Shown one piece after another: positions 36,247-49,775 of a stretch of DNA of 64,000 bases. The stretch is from contig JAJKFH010000611.1 in the NCBI GenBank assembly GCA_023333565.1, forward strand, positions 1-64,000. The letters run 5' to 3'. Below the pieces are notes generated by a model, which was given only the letters and a program-made list of their open reading frames with translations, made no database searches and was not told where the DNA came from. Every line of letters starts with the position of its first letter. Position 1 is the first letter of the stretch. Source of the DNA: Puffinus mauretanicus. Taxonomy: Eukaryota > Chordata > Aves > Procellariiformes > Procellariidae. The translations under genes were made by a program, and so were the position numbers.

Positions 36247-38791
36247 AGAATGAACTAGGAAAGGAAAAAGAAAAAAGTGTCTGGTGCTAGAAAATTCAAG
36301 AAATCAGAAATTAACTAGGAGGTCCTAAGAGATGAATTGACTTCACCAATACTCTTATATCATTAATTTACTTTAGACATGAACATGTAATTATTTTATC
36401 CATACATACTTTGGCGTGGAACCAGAATGAAGCCCCAATTCTAAAACAATATCACCAAGGAGGTTAAATTCAGAGAAGAAAATCTTAACTGGTTACTATA
36501 TGCCATCTGATAATGCGTGCAATGCGGTTGTATTTCTTATTTCAGTTAATTTTGTTTAACTTAACCGGTCTCTTTCACTTATTCTTCTCCTCATTCTTTG
36601 TCTCCTCCTCTGTTTTGTTCTGGTTGATATCAAACTCTGGACTAAACAACACTAAATTACTCTCTCGTATATGTTGATGTAAAGCAAAACCAGAAAGCTG
36701 ATAAATAAATTTCTATATGCATCAAAACACATGGGACAGAGAGGATGAATGAAAATCCACTCTGAAACCACAGACGTTTTTGAGATGAACAGATTTTTAT
36801 ATTCATATTTAGATTTTTAACAACACAGTTTTCCTATCATAGGAAAATACCCATTTATTCTGGCTGATAAAGTTTTCCAGGATAAGCAACATATGAATAT
36901 GGACAATAAACATTTTACGGTCATCTCTAACTTTTCTAATTACTCCTGCCTGATTGTTTAAAAGTATTGCAGAATGTGGTTATTATATCTCTTTGTCTAG
37001 TTTATTACGGGACTAACAAAACCCCCATTTAGTATTGAATTGTTCAGAGTGATCAAGCTTCTATTGCCTTCTCAGGTGGTGAAATGAAATAACTTTATAT
37101 CTAGTAGAGTAGGTGAAAGCCAGGCAGTGCTTGCTGTGTGTGATATTCCAGATAGGCCTCTTACGGCAGGGCCTGATATGTATGTGCCATCACCAAACTT
37201 CAGGATGGCACTCCTCCTTTTTCTAGCACAATTACAAATAAAAACATTACAAGATAGTTCCCACACTGATTCCTGAAGAGCTCCAGTTGTTCAGCCTTGG
37301 GTTTTCCTTTTAACACAGCGCTTGGTCAAGTTAGCTCTGTATCTATCTCACAAATACTGCTGTTAATGCCCAAAGTCTCTGGTTAATCTAATGCAGGAGT
37401 CCAGCTAAATCTGATCTATCTTATTGTCTAGATAATTAATTCTATGAAGAGACAAGTCTATGAGATTAATCTAGAATTATCTGTCAGGGTAGACCCTCCA
37501 AACACAGTACAGAATTAGATGGGTGAATTAGATGGCACACTGATCACAGCTAACAAGAAGAATTGTTAATGAAAGGTTTGCTGTTAACATTTCTTTGGGT
37601 TTCTAATATCTTTGTCTTGCTATTTCAGTGTTATGCTTGATCCTGCCTGTCACATATTATCATTCCCATAAGGGAGCTTATAATTTAGTTCTATGTCCTT
37701 TGAAATATACTTCAGTATTACAGTTAGATTACATTACCCTTCCCCAACAGCTAGAACCATATCCCATTCCTATGGGAGAAGGGGATCCACTCTGCGACTG
37801 CATGATTTGAAATTATCAGCAAACTCCCTCATTTTCTACAACAAAAGACTTGAGAATGGAAATGTTTTCTCCAGTGAATTAGCATAGAATAGTCTCAAAG
37901 GTAAAGCACAGAACAGTCACAAATGCATAAATCAACAGCAAAAGGAAAAGGGTTGGGTTCTTTTGTTTTGCAAGGATCTACCTCCACATAGCATACAGAT
38001 CTAAAGGTGGGACATTGTCATATCTCTATGTAAATCACGTAGGCATTCATCACTATCAGTAATGCAGGATCCTTATCAAGTGGTTATCTTTCAACTGTTA
38101 ATAACCGTTAACACTCAGTACACTACATAGACCCACTGGCTGTAATTAATTCCTATAATGGCGTGGAGAGTAATAAGTATGTTTATGTGTGGAAGGGAAG
38201 GGGGGCAAATGGGATGGACAGAGTGGTGCAAAGCTGCCTGGAGGTGAAAGTTTCCCTCGTAGCACTGAGCTGCTGGACTGTCTCCTAACATGCTCATAAA
38301 AAACTGGAAGTTTTTCAGGAGTATATAACTTCATTACAAATTAACATATGATAATTGACCTAAAATAAAAGCTGATGTGATACTGCTCTTGAATGACTGT
38401 TCAGGGGTTTTGATTAACTTAGACATGAAAATAGAAAATTCTAAGGTGGGTGGGTGAGGTCGTTTGACAAATAGAAATCACCGTAGCATATATACATTCT
38501 CTGTATTTTCATATTATTTTATCATCATACAGTAAAGGCAGTTCCTCTCAGGATTCACACTCCTGGTTTTGAGACACTTCCTTTGTTTCCCCTACTGTTT
38601 ATATCACTCATTTTTCAAGTTGCATCTGATTTTAGGGCAAGATCCCTCAGCAGCAGTAACAACTTCTTGTATTTGCCTATTAAGTTTTACATTTATTTCT
38701 GGTGCCATACATATAAATTAGTAATGAACAACAATGAAAGCCATGACAAGAAATAATAGCAAAAATGATCAAGGCTTTCCAGTGAATAGAA

Positions 38792-38902
38792 ATGGCCTCC
38801 GAGCAGGACCTGGAGGAACAACAGCAACTGGCCGACCACGTAGTGTTGAGAATGACATGGCACATAAAGGGGTGCAGATTATGCCTTGGAAGTATATCAT
38901 GA
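38792..38902 (+). other. Short open stretch with coding-like codon use
   Basis: The frame gives 36 codons beginning MASEQDLEEQQQLADH. The first 19 codons are mostly G- or C-ending (GCC TCC GAG CAG GAC CTG GAG), which is unlike the surrounding AT-rich DNA. A CTTTCCAG acceptor-like site lies just upstream, and GTAGTG after the CAC codon could act as a donor. It could be a small exon or a processed-gene relic, or a chance E/Q-rich frame. I recognise no protein family. Confidence 0.15.
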
Positions 38903-39066
38903 AAACAAGAGAAAGCGCAGGCAGAATTTGTTCATTCAGAACCAAAACATCTAGTTAAATTTCTAGATGTTCAACACACAAACATGAAAACAGAAAAAGT
39001 CTTATATTTACTTCATATACTGCTTTTTTCTTAGTGTGAATCCAGGAAGATTCCAGTAGTTATCAC

Positions 39067-39080
39067 TTTTTTTTTTTTTT
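39067..39080. repeat. T14 homopolymer run
   Basis: Fourteen consecutive T are followed by an AT-rich stretch. Confidence 0.9.
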
Positions 39081-41469
39081 AAATATATCTCACACAAACA
39101 AATCTTTCCTTTTAAGGCATTTTCTATATGGAACACTTTCAGCAACAGCTAGCAATGACTGGTGAATCACCTGTCTAGTACCTTTATTTTTAACTGCTAA
39201 TGAGCCTGTACTCAGATATTTGTTTTCACCTTGTGACTAAAGAAGCTCAGCTCTGCATATTTGGTTCAGAGGTGCTACATGCAACAGCGACTTTTCATGC
39301 CAGAACCGGCAGAAGGGACGTGTTTCCTAGGAGGGAGTCTCACAGGAGTCAGGAGCCGTTTTCAGTGCTGGCAGTGTCTGCCACAAACACCGTTTCAGGA
39401 GTGCTATCACTCGACAGTGACACTTGATCCTGGGCTATTATAGGGCCATATTATTGTTTTGTATTGTTTTATATTATTTGCTTTTCCACTAGGATTTTTT
39501 AATAGGCTGAAAATAGAAGCCAACTTGCTCCCTTTGGGAACTTTAAAATTTAAAAGGAAATACATTTTGTCAAAAGGTTAAAACAATGGTAAAAAAAGGA
39601 TACCAAATAAATGGAGAAAAAACTGGAGAGAAACAATGCAAACTGGTCTGTTTTACAATTTTAAAATGTTTATGCATATATGCAGAAGGCAATGGAAGTC
39701 TTGAAAAAGACCGTAGTGCTAAATGTCAGATGATATAGGAGGTCTGTTAGAGTAGAAACTGCCACCTTCCTTTAACACTACCAACTAAATACAACCATGG
39801 CATTTTGTTTTTCAAAAAATTCTTTCTGCTCCCAGAAAGCGAGATTCTAGATGCAAATTGTCACCCTGTAGCATCTAGTACTATGATTACACATAACTCT
39901 GCAAACCCTGTAACATAAAACTATAATAGATACTCCTAAGCAATTTCAAAGCATGGGTGATGCTGTGCCTATTTCCATTCATAACATGGAGTGAATCAAC
40001 CAAGCTGCCAAGTGCAATAGGTTTCTCGAGAAGAGATTGCTAAAAACTGAGCACATGCTTAATGGTAAATGTGAAAGATTTATGTCTCTTTTTCCTCATG
40101 CTGACCCCTGCAATATGTCACCAGGCTGCCAAAAAAAAGACTACTAGAAACACAACTAAAATATTCCTACTGGCCAAATGGGAAGAGTTATTTCATTTGG
40201 CTGCAGTGGTGTCTAACAGACATTGCAAGTGTTCTTAGCTAGAATTATTGGAGAAAAAGACAATCAGCAGTGGAGATGCTGGCTAGAAAAGGTTACATCT
40301 CTGCCAGAGATCCTAGGAGGGACTTTGTGAAAAATACAGGCATTCAGCTAGATTTGAAAGGAAAGGAGGAAAACCCACTAAATTATTCTCATTTGTGAAT
40401 ATTCAACTGTGCACCATATATATTAGAGGTAACCCATTTCTGAGGGCATGAAAGGCAGCTATCAAACCAGGCAGAGGGAAGCTCTTCTTCATGGGGTCAA
40501 TGGGAGGCTCTATGACAAGTAACCATGAAATTACAGCAAGATTGATGCTGCTTAACTTTAAGCTACAGTTCCTATTAGTGTGAGGAGCCGAACAGCTCAT
40601 CTGAGTAATGCCCATTTCCGATCTCTCTTTCACATCTTCCTTTGTCTTCCACTCTCTGCCTCTGTTTGACCCTTTTGCAGTGGACTTTCCCAGGGCTCTA
40701 AAGAGTGTAAGGCAGACGTTAACACAAGAAAGTAAACTCTTCACTTTTACCTTCATCATTTTTAGAAAAATGGCTCTTTGAACCTTGTTGGGAGGCAGTG
40801 TTGTTTTCACTGACCACACCAACAATTTAAAGCTTTTATTCTTAAAACCTCCTATGTGTGCACACTATTTTCCATTTTACTGACCGATGTAGTTTAGTAA
40901 ATTCTGCCTTGCTGCCTGCAAAGGTCGGCTATGGATGACTATAAGAGTGTGAGTTTACCTTAATTTGAGCAAGCTCTGGATTAACAAAGGTTACGGACAA
41001 AAGTTTGGGGAATTGCTACAGGTTCACTCTGGATTAGGAGGATGCAATGCTAGGACAGGTTATAACGGTATTTTTGGATTCAGCAGCTTTTCCATCCTAT
41101 GCAAAGAGCCTGCTCCATCTCTAATAGGCAACAATTCATTCAGTTAAAGCTTTATAAACCAGAGTTGTAAATAGCCAACATTTCCCACAGTTATTAGAAG
41201 ACAACTGTGTACTGACTGTATGCAGCCTTGTATGTGTTTGCTGTTGGTTTTCTGAATGTTGGCACAATTTATTGTATTTTATCTGTTCTTCATGGATGCT
41301 ATCTTCTGTTTTCTCCAAAACAGTCTGAGGCAGAATAGTGGTTACTGAGCTTGACAACAGCTGTGTAAACATAAAAATGGTTTTCATATGGGTCTGGAAT
41401 GTATACAGCGTAAAACTCAAAAATATTGTAATGATTACTAGAACTACAACTTCATTAACCCGCCATCCC

Positions 41470-41485
41470 TTTTTTTTAAAAAAAA
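41470..41485. repeat. T8A8 palindrome
   Basis: Eight T are followed directly by eight A. It is nearly the same as the T9A8 block at 12023. Confidence 0.85.
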
Positions 41486-41913
41486 GTAAACCACAGTACT
41501 CCTAGAATTGAGTTGTCTACTAACTAATTTTGAATATTTCCTCTTCCGCTTACAACTGGATCAATTAACAACATTTTATAACTAGTCATGAATTATTTAA
41601 GGATTGAAATGTCTCTCATGAATGCTTAGCTGAATTAAATCCGAAATACTTAAAAACCAAGTAAATTTGGAGTTGTTCTAGAGCCTCAAAGATATTAGCA
41701 AAGGATTATTTAGGCTTTTTATTTAAAAAAAAACACAGAACAACTAATTAGTTGGTGTCTTCATAGGCTTTTTGGACTGAATGACCAGAAAGTATTCTGT
41801 AGTTGTGACTATTTGGTTCACAGAGCTGATACCACGGAAAAGCAGGCCGTCTCCTGCCTTCAACTTATACCATAATAGTTTTGTTGTTGTTCCCTCTGAA
41901 AAGTCCCTAACTT

Positions 41914-41973
41914 TCTAATAATTTGTCTTTTGCTTGTTCTTGCTCTAATAATTTGTCTTTTTCGTGTTCCTTA
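41914..41973. repeat. 30-bp tandem duplication
   Basis: TCTAATAATTTGTCTTTT followed by a GCTTGTTC- or TCGTGTTC-type end occurs twice with a period of exactly 30 bp and few differences. Confidence 0.9.
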
Positions 41974-42497
41974 GGACATTATGACTAATTCATTGTGTGA
42001 GTATTTTTAATGGCCTTAAAGGTCACTTCTGAAACTCAATACTACTAGTGCAAGAAAATTTTAAATATAATTTTAGTAGCATAAATTTGAGACAATGATA
42101 GTGACAATGAGAAAATATACTGAGGAGAAAAAGAGTATATAGTCAATGCTTGCTCTAAAACATCTGTAATGATTGTTTTATCAAGAGATCTGCGTTCTTG
42201 GTAAAGGGAGGCAATACATGATGGAAGTGGTTCTTAGGACAGAAAGGGAACTTGATGCATATGAAAAGCAGCTACTCTAGAGAAGCAGGGTAGTATTTTC
42301 ACATAGAACATTTAGGATTTCATTGAGAAAAAAAAATGTGGGTTCTTTTACTGTAAAATAATCTGTCTGATTTCAGACTGATCCTTTCTAAAAGTCTTCA
42401 AATTACAGCTAAATTCTATTAGCAATTTACAGCATGTGCCTCTTTTTATCATTTGCTTTCTTATATTTAATAGCATATGGTAGTCAGATATTGTGTG

Positions 42498-42640
42498 GAT
42501 AGTGACAGCTAATGGATAAGACATCAGACAAGAAACCAGATCTTTGTTTTATCCCCAGCTCTGCTGCTGTTTTACTCTGTAACTCAGTTTTTCTGCCTTT
42601 AAAATGCAAATAACAATATTTATTCCACCTGAGAAAACTA
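42498..42640 (+). repeat. MIR-like (CORE-SINE) relic
   Basis: The order of blocks follows a MIR-type SINE. The tRNA-derived head comes first: AATGGATAAGACATCAGACA, then ATCCCCAGCTCTGCTGCTG. Next is CTCTGTAACTCAGTTTTTCT, then GCCTTTAAAATGCAAATAAC and an AATATTTATTCCACCT stretch. The consensus equivalent is TCCCAGCTCTGCCACT, then CCTCAGTTTCCTCATCTG and TAAAATGGGGATAATAATAC followed by CTACCTCA. Such copies are rare, old survivors in birds. It is probably inactive. Confidence 0.65.
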
Positions 42641-45600
42641 CCCGAAAGGAAGACACACAAGAAAAGTCTAACTTTTTAGAGCCAAACTACTGTGCATCAT
42701 TCCTTTGCTTTTTTTCCTCTTTCTTCTTCTTCTGTTGACCACACAATGGAAAGCAAAGGCTGCTTCTCTGAGATCCCCCAAAGGTCGTTAAAGATTTAAA
42801 CCAGCATCCAGACCTTTTCAGAACCAAAACTCAGTCCCAAAATACTCCAGATGCACTCATTTCTCTTTCTATGCACAAACATTTATATATAGCTCATATA
42901 CTTTTCTCTTTAAAGCAATTCCTTTTTCCTACAAAGCACTTTCAGAAGTACTCATTTGTAAAAATCACCGCACTATAAGACTCCTAAAAACTTGATCTCC
43001 TAGGATTCCTGCTCACAGACTTCTCTAGAGACTGAGTCCCCCCACACAATAGATACAGCTCCAAAGAACTTCAATATGTAAAATCATAGTTTTAAAGATT
43101 TGCTGCCACTTCTCAACTCTGTATTTTAACATAATTCTTCTCTTTTCGCCTTTGGCTGGTATTAGGAGTATTGTGCGAATAAATTCTCTGTTGATGGCCG
43201 AGAGAGCAGGCATTACAAATTTTCCTCCTTCTGAAAAGCATTTCTTACCTACTTTTCTAAGCCAACAAGGCTTGTGTCATCATATTGCGTCTGTGTGTCT
43301 CTATTAGATGCCCCCTTACGATCTTGTCAGCTGTTTTCAATTGAGTTTAGTATAGCAATATAAGTCCTAAAGCTAGTAACCTTCTCATGATTTATTAAAA
43401 CAGGTAGCCAGGTAGAGGAGAGGAAATGCTAGAATTCTCTTTTCAAAGGCTGAAACTCAAGAACACTCCTTCCTAAGCACAAAAGGATCTGCACTGAAAA
43501 TAGACATTAGGAGTGCCTGATACAGTGAAAAGTTTAAATAGAAGCTTTAATTTTATTAGACATCAGGGAATGTGACTATAAGATACAAAGGCTGGGTCAC
43601 AAAGGCATTGAAAAACAGGTTTCATTTCACAGAACAAATTGTTTTTGAAAAAGAATGTGAAAAATAAAAGATTTTCCTTAAATGAGGTTGAAACACAGTG
43701 TTTGTGCTTCCCCAAGGAACTGTGTCATTCAACCAACCTGTGTTGTACAATACACTGAAGTGAAACAGAGCTTGCATCGTTCTAGTGAGTCAAGAATAGG
43801 ATAAATTCATTGCTTCAGCAAAAACTCAGTTTAGCATGGAAACAAGGCAGAAACGAAGCAACACAGCCACACAGAAAAGTGAAAATGAAGAAGCCACCAG
43901 GAACTGATACCAATGAAGTTCTGACACTTTACAGACATTAAAAACAATGGCAGGTCAGCTGTCCCTGAAATTAAAAAGAAATAGAGAAATACCAAATACC
44001 TCCAGGACCTCCTGGATATGCCTTTGTATTTGCAACATTTCCATCCTGTGTTTTCAGTAAATAATTGCTAAACATTTTCACATCCTTCAGTGAAAGGGAT
44101 AGGCTGCAAGTTTTCTGCTGAGATAGATTCAATTCCTAAGCAATGTGCAAAAAATCTCAACAAAGTTTTGATAAATTCTTCAGTTTTAAATGTGTCATCT
44201 TAGGGCAAGCAGAAAGACTGAAAATGGCAATCCTACAAAAGAGAGCAGCCTCAGCCCTGCTCTCTCCTTTCCAAAAACATCAGCGCTGGAGCAACATGTC
44301 ACTTTTAGCATCTCAGGCTGCATTTTTTGTTAACTGAAATGTAACTCTTGTTGAGAAAGAAAGGGTTTAGAAAAGAACACCAAAGCCTGAGAGGCCAGAG
44401 AGTAGCATGTTGGAGCATCTTTGATTATTTGTGTTAGAAATGAAACACGTTTAAAGGATTAGTACAGCAATGCTTCTAATTGCTTATTGTGCAAGAATGA
44501 GTAAAACAGAAAATTACTGGAATAACTGAAGCACCTGACTTTGCAGTATTCTGTAATGAGAGGTACAGTAGCAATCTTTTGGAAATCTACTTTTCAAAAT
44601 AAAATAATCCCTACAATTTTCTTATTGATGCATTCTCATATTGATAGTGACAAGGACTCCAGTATGCCACTGGCCTTCCTATGTCAAAGAGCACTGTTTC
44701 GATGTGCATTTTTGATCTTTGTGGCCTTTGTCATCTGAAAATTCATCCAAGTCCAGTTAATTAGAAGACAACAGAATTTGTATAGTTTCCTACTGACCGC
44801 AACTTTTGCTTCAGAACATGTGCTAAGTTTTGGGTTATTGCAGCAAGAAGTCACCCATGCATATTCTCTCATTGGCATGATTTCTTGCGCTATGCAAGTT
44901 AGAAAAGGTATGAAATTCATTTTCTATAGGCAATTTGCGAACAGGAAGCTCTTAAGGTGAGCTATAGGAAGTAGAAGCATGGGAAGAAAGAAAGAAGAAA
45001 TTAAAAGCTCCATCCTCTTCTTATGTCTGACCTAACACACTGGGATGCCACCTGATGAAAAGAACAGGAAAAACACTGCAAAGAAGCGTTTTCTACAAAT
45101 AAGTACTGTGATACCTGTATAAGACTGAGGACAGTTTCTGCAGTCATCTGAGCACTTGGCTAAGGTTCACGTTTAGAAAATATGTTATTTAGAAACAGGC
45201 AGAGAAAATTTAAGTATCTAGATTGAGGTAGAAATCGCTCTTTTATAGTACTGAAGCCCACAGTATATTCCAATATATTTTATCCTGAAATTTCAAACAT
45301 ACTTACAACTGACTATTATTCTTAGTTTCTATCAGTTGAATAATTTCCTTGACTTCAAAAAGGTTACTTGAGTAAGAAGTGAGAAGTATGGGATTAACCA
45401 CTTGACAGATTTTACTAGTGTTGACATTATACTTTTAAATCAGCAGGTTTTATTTTTCTACTTATGCTTTAAAGTGATATATAAGCAATAATGCTGTAAA
45501 AAAATTAAATCTACATTATAAATAAAATCATAACACTTTCTTCTCTATGACCTTCTTTAAGAACAAAGCTTGAAACATTTTCCAGGAAATTTGTGACACA

Positions 45601-48600
45601 GGAAAATTATCTTTTATAAGAATGTTGGGTTTTCAGATGGATTAAGGCAACACAAGAAGTTTCAGTAAATATAAGATTTTAGAGGAGTTCTCTGAGTCAA
45701 ATCATCACCTTAAGTTCCAACAGCATTTTATAAGGTGCGAGCACACTATCCATCAAAACCACTATGCATATCTGGGAGATGCACCATGTTTTACTTGTTT
45801 TAATGCTGATGTTGTCAAGATTGGGCTGACAAGAAAATCCGAGTTCTGTGGTGATTACCCTGTTGTGCAACGAGGAGCATCCTGCCCTTGCGCTACATGG
45901 GGAGTGAACACACTTGGTGGGACATGGGGTGAAGGAAATAGCTGAACACAAGCCGGAGGTTGAAACACAGATACTGTGCTATTGATGATGACACATGTCT
46001 GATGAGATGAGCCTTGAATCAAGGGAGCTGGAAACAGCTTGTCGGGTATAATGACAGGAGAATAACTCTACAGGGTAGAAGAAATATAGAGAGAGAACCT
46101 ACTTTAGAAAGAAAAAAGGTGTTTCACCATCAGGAAGTATTGCAGCAAAAGGACAGAAAAGACAGATTTATACATCATGCTTCAAGAAGGGTGTTATTTA
46201 TCTAGACCCCAAGCTTGCCTGTAGGGAAGCTGGATCCTGTTTATATGCAGAAACCTCTGGTTTTACACAAATGACATTCTGCAATGTGACCCCATTTTCC
46301 CTTCCTCTCCACAGATGATAATAAAAATGAGAATGACAGAAATATGAGGAAAGGTTTGTGTGCTAAGAAGCTTGAGCTGATCTAATGAAAACCTTACGAG
46401 ACTGACATAAGCAATAAATCTGTTATTAGAACAGCACAAACAATGAAACAACCAGTGCAACAATTGTACTAAATTATTAGGTTTCTTTAGGCAGTGTATA
46501 GAAAAGAAATACTTAGACTGACTTTTGTTAGTGGCATAGAATATGGGAAAGGGAAATATTTTGATGACTATAAAGAGACTATGCTTGTAGCACCTACAAA
46601 AGAAGGAGCTTTTAATTGCATCTAGGTACCAGCTGAATCCAAGTCTCTAAAACGTTACTGGAAATATGCTTGATGAGCAGTGAAATCTGGTAGTGACCCA
46701 TTTATCTAGATAGTTAAATCTTCACTGGAGCCATTCAGTAGGACAGAAGATGGTGCAGTATTTTACTGCCAAATCTGAACAAACAATAACTTCAATACTT
46801 GTGAACAAGTCTAGATTTTTGTAATGTTTTACTTTTGTCACTTGCACAGTCTTTTCTGCATGTCTTTGTTGATATTTACAACCCTGCACACTGTTCCCAA
46901 TTCCCCTTCCCCCTCCCGTATCCCCCCCTGCTGCTTTTTGGCTGCTCTGGCCAAATTTCTTCAAATTCTCCTTGCAACAGGAGGATTCCTAGGTTTAATA
47001 GGCTTTTAATGACCAAAGAAGTTGCTTTGCTCAGTGACTCCATGAGCGTCACATTCCCCAGTGAGAACTGCATGCATTGAAAAAGAGGGTACAAAAAGTA
47101 AACAGGGAGAGAGTGAGAATGTAAAATTTGGAATTGCTGCACATTGTTTTTTCAACTGAAAAGTCAAAAAATCTGTGTGGGAGATATCCCTTGAGAATTG
47201 GCACGTTTTTTGTTTTTCTTAAGCGATTCTCATTCACCACCCTTTTTTTATGTGGACTACACTGCCCCCTATATAAATAAGCTTCTTATCTTTGCTTTAA
47301 CATTGTAAGATTATAGTATGCTTTAGAAGATGCAGCAAGAAAATATTTTCATAATATGTTCCATCACTTACCTAAGAAGGATCTTGCCAGATATTTATTG
47401 ATTCTTGCTTCAGTTTTATGCTCACTATTCTGTCCTGCCACCTTTTATTGAAAACATCTTAGGTTCCTTTTCTATAACCATATTCATCTATCTTCCCTGT
47501 CCCATTATATTAGAATATGCATGTGCATCAGTTAAACATAAAATAGTTTATGTGCTTATGCCTGAAGACGTTCCAGGATGTTGCTCATATGTACAATATT
47601 GAAAGCAGTTCACAAGCAATAATAGCATACACAGGTATATATTTCAATGGGAATGCAGGCAAGCAAAGGGACATATATACACGTAACAGAGGCAAAATCA
47701 AGAAATTAAACGTTATCTCTTTTTAAAAAAAACAGCTACAAAGGCTTCTCTGCTGCTAGGAGAGGAAAGAAGGGCTGAGCTGAGGTTCCCCTGCTGCCTC
47801 CCCGTGCTTGCTGAGCTGCTGTGGGAATGCTACTGGGGTAGGGAGCAATGCAGCCCCTGAGGCTCTCTCCGCCCCTACAGCTCCGCTCTACTAGAAGCCT
47901 GTGGTTGTCCAAACTGCCTGCACAGCACATGCTGTGTACACACACAGTTACCACTGCAGATTTACAACTGAGAATGCACTTTGTGCAGGTGTGGGAGCAT
48001 CTGAAGAGAAATTATTTTCTGGATGTGCTAGCAATCTCCAGCTTCAAAGTAACAGACTGAAACAATACAGTCACTAAACTAGAAGATGAAAACACTGTCA
48101 GAAGTGTTTTCTTGGATTCCCCCCTCCCCGTGTCTAATTGAGTCTACAGGTGTGGTGTTAACATCCTTTCATTAGCCAATCTGCAGCAGTATGTCCTGCA
48201 CTTTAAAGATCACTCATTTGCCTAGGTCACAAGAAGTCTGGAATTTCTCTGTTTATTACAATATGGCAACCTAGAAAAGAAACACATTTACATATTCTGC
48301 TCAGAACCCTTTAAATACATGTAAGGTAGAAGGGTACTTGTTGATTTTTTAGAAAGAGTACTGTAAATCCTTATTCCATGAAAATATATTTAGCAGATTA
48401 ATAAATAATGCTTGAAAAATCTTAGTCTTTCTCAATAATAATTATTCATCTCTCATTCCTTTACGCAACAACAATTACCACAAATAAGCAAATAAATGAG
48501 TGATATAACCTTCAAGCAAATGGCAAGTTCTCAGTTGTCAGAGATTTTCTAGGAAATAGAGCACCTTTCTTACACACCAAGATATAACACTGCTTCTATT

Positions 48601-49307
48601 AGTACTAATACTAATATATCCTGAACAATTTACTATCTATATTAAAAGATGCTATCATTCTTGTTTATATTAATACTAATATGGACTTTGCTAACTGTTA
48701 ACTGATAGCAAAGTGCACCGGATTGGTTAAGTAGTAATAAACTTCCAAGATTCATATTTAAACTTTGGACCATCAGAGGTTTACAGCCTACAGTCTGAAA
48801 ATCATTGGATCACTTAGCTTAATGATATTTTCTCTCACAGAAGTGTTCTAAACCATGCATGATTTCTACAGTTGGGTGGTGCTGAATGTGAAGATTTAAG
48901 GTTCACTGCAGTTGGGATTAAATAGCTCCAAGGAGGCCCCATCAAGATTTGAAGAAACCATGAACTTACAATCTTTTCGTTCTTGGAAATGTTGGGGATA
49001 GTTGATGCATAAAACCACATGCTATGTGGCTTGATATGCCAGTTGTCCAGTATCTAAAATGCCATTTTCATAACTGCCTTGGCCAGCTGGTAATACTGCT
49101 TCTTGGGAAGTAATCTCTGAACAGACACAGGTATGCTTAAAAGGGAACACTGCCAAAACATCTGCTATTCACATTATTCAAATACTCTTTTCTCCCAAGT
49201 ACATTATCTTTCATTAGAGAAATCATCCCCTTTGCATTCACATGGTCAGTGCATCTGTCTCACTCTATTTCTGGCTCACTGAGAAAAACCATCTTGGTGC
49301 CTTGCCA

Positions 49308-49337
49308 AATAAAGAAAAAAAAAAAAGAAAAAAAATA
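49308..49337. repeat. A-rich low-complexity tract
   Basis: The tract is a run of A interrupted by single G or T bases. It has no recognisable retroposon attached. Confidence 0.85.
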
Positions 49338-49494
49338 GGCAAAAAGATTAATGAAACCAAGAAAATAAATCCCTGTTGGTATTAGAAGTATAAGGATATT
49401 CACTTTTATAAGAGTTCACTGTGTTTTCTGGCATAGGGTATGAGGTTTGAAATAGAAAGAATGGCTTTTTCTGAAAATGAACATTATTCGTGGA

Positions 49495-49511
49495 TTTTTT
49501 TTTTTTTTTTT
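49495..49511. repeat. T17 homopolymer run
   Basis: Seventeen consecutive T are followed by AAAGG. Confidence 0.9.
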
Positions 49512-49639
49512 AAAGGCTGAGAGTCCAGAAAGCACAGACACAACATGGGGGTGTAATCAGCTGCAATTCTGAATCTTACAAAGTGTAGGCTTTTAATTTA
49601 CACTGAATTTTACTTTGTTCAATGGATTGTGACACTAAA

Positions 49640-49775
49640 GCAGAACTGAACTCAAATCCTGCCTCTCAGGTAGATTTCCTGAATACTGTGAGAAAAATAA
49701 CTGAACCACTCAGTTGCAAATGCCAAAAAGTAGATAATAATATGTCATTTTTTATAGATTGAGATTGGAACCTCT
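49640..49775 (+). repeat. MIR-like (CORE-SINE) relic
   Basis: CTGAACTCAAATCCTGCCTC, then AACTGAACCACTCAGTTGC, AAATGCCAAAAAGTAGATAA and TAATATG parallel the MIR order GGTTCGAATCCCGGCTCT, CACTTAACCTCTCAGTTTC and AAAATGGAGATAATAATA. It is in the same orientation as the copy at 42498. Confidence 0.6.

Larger units (their letters stand above)
36211..42495. other. AT-rich unique DNA, no convincing gene
   Basis: The block contains a palindromic-repeat fragment (36218), a short codon-biased open stretch at 38792-38902, a CpG-bearing segment at about 39230-39440, a 140-codon minus-strand frame at 40403-40825 without recognisable domains, a T14 run at 39067, a T8A8 palindrome (41470) and a 30-bp tandem duplication (41914). 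None amounts to a gene I can support. Confidence 0.6.
42641..49635. other. AT-rich unique DNA, no gene seen
   Basis: I find no coding exon. Islands of higher G+C are present at about 45820-45990 and 47745-47965. The second carries a CCGCCCCTACAG acceptor-like site at 47869-47880, but no long frame or matching donor is visible. An A-rich tract lies at 49308-49337 and a T17 run at 49495. Confidence 0.6.

Noticed and set aside
40403..40825. 140-codon minus-strand frame
   Set aside because: No recognisable domain, no codon bias and no splice or promoter context; its length is compatible with chance.
46876..47142. 88-codon minus-strand frame and overlapping + frames near 46.9 kb
   Set aside because: They arise over a C-rich tract that lowers stop frequency on both strands; no domain is visible.
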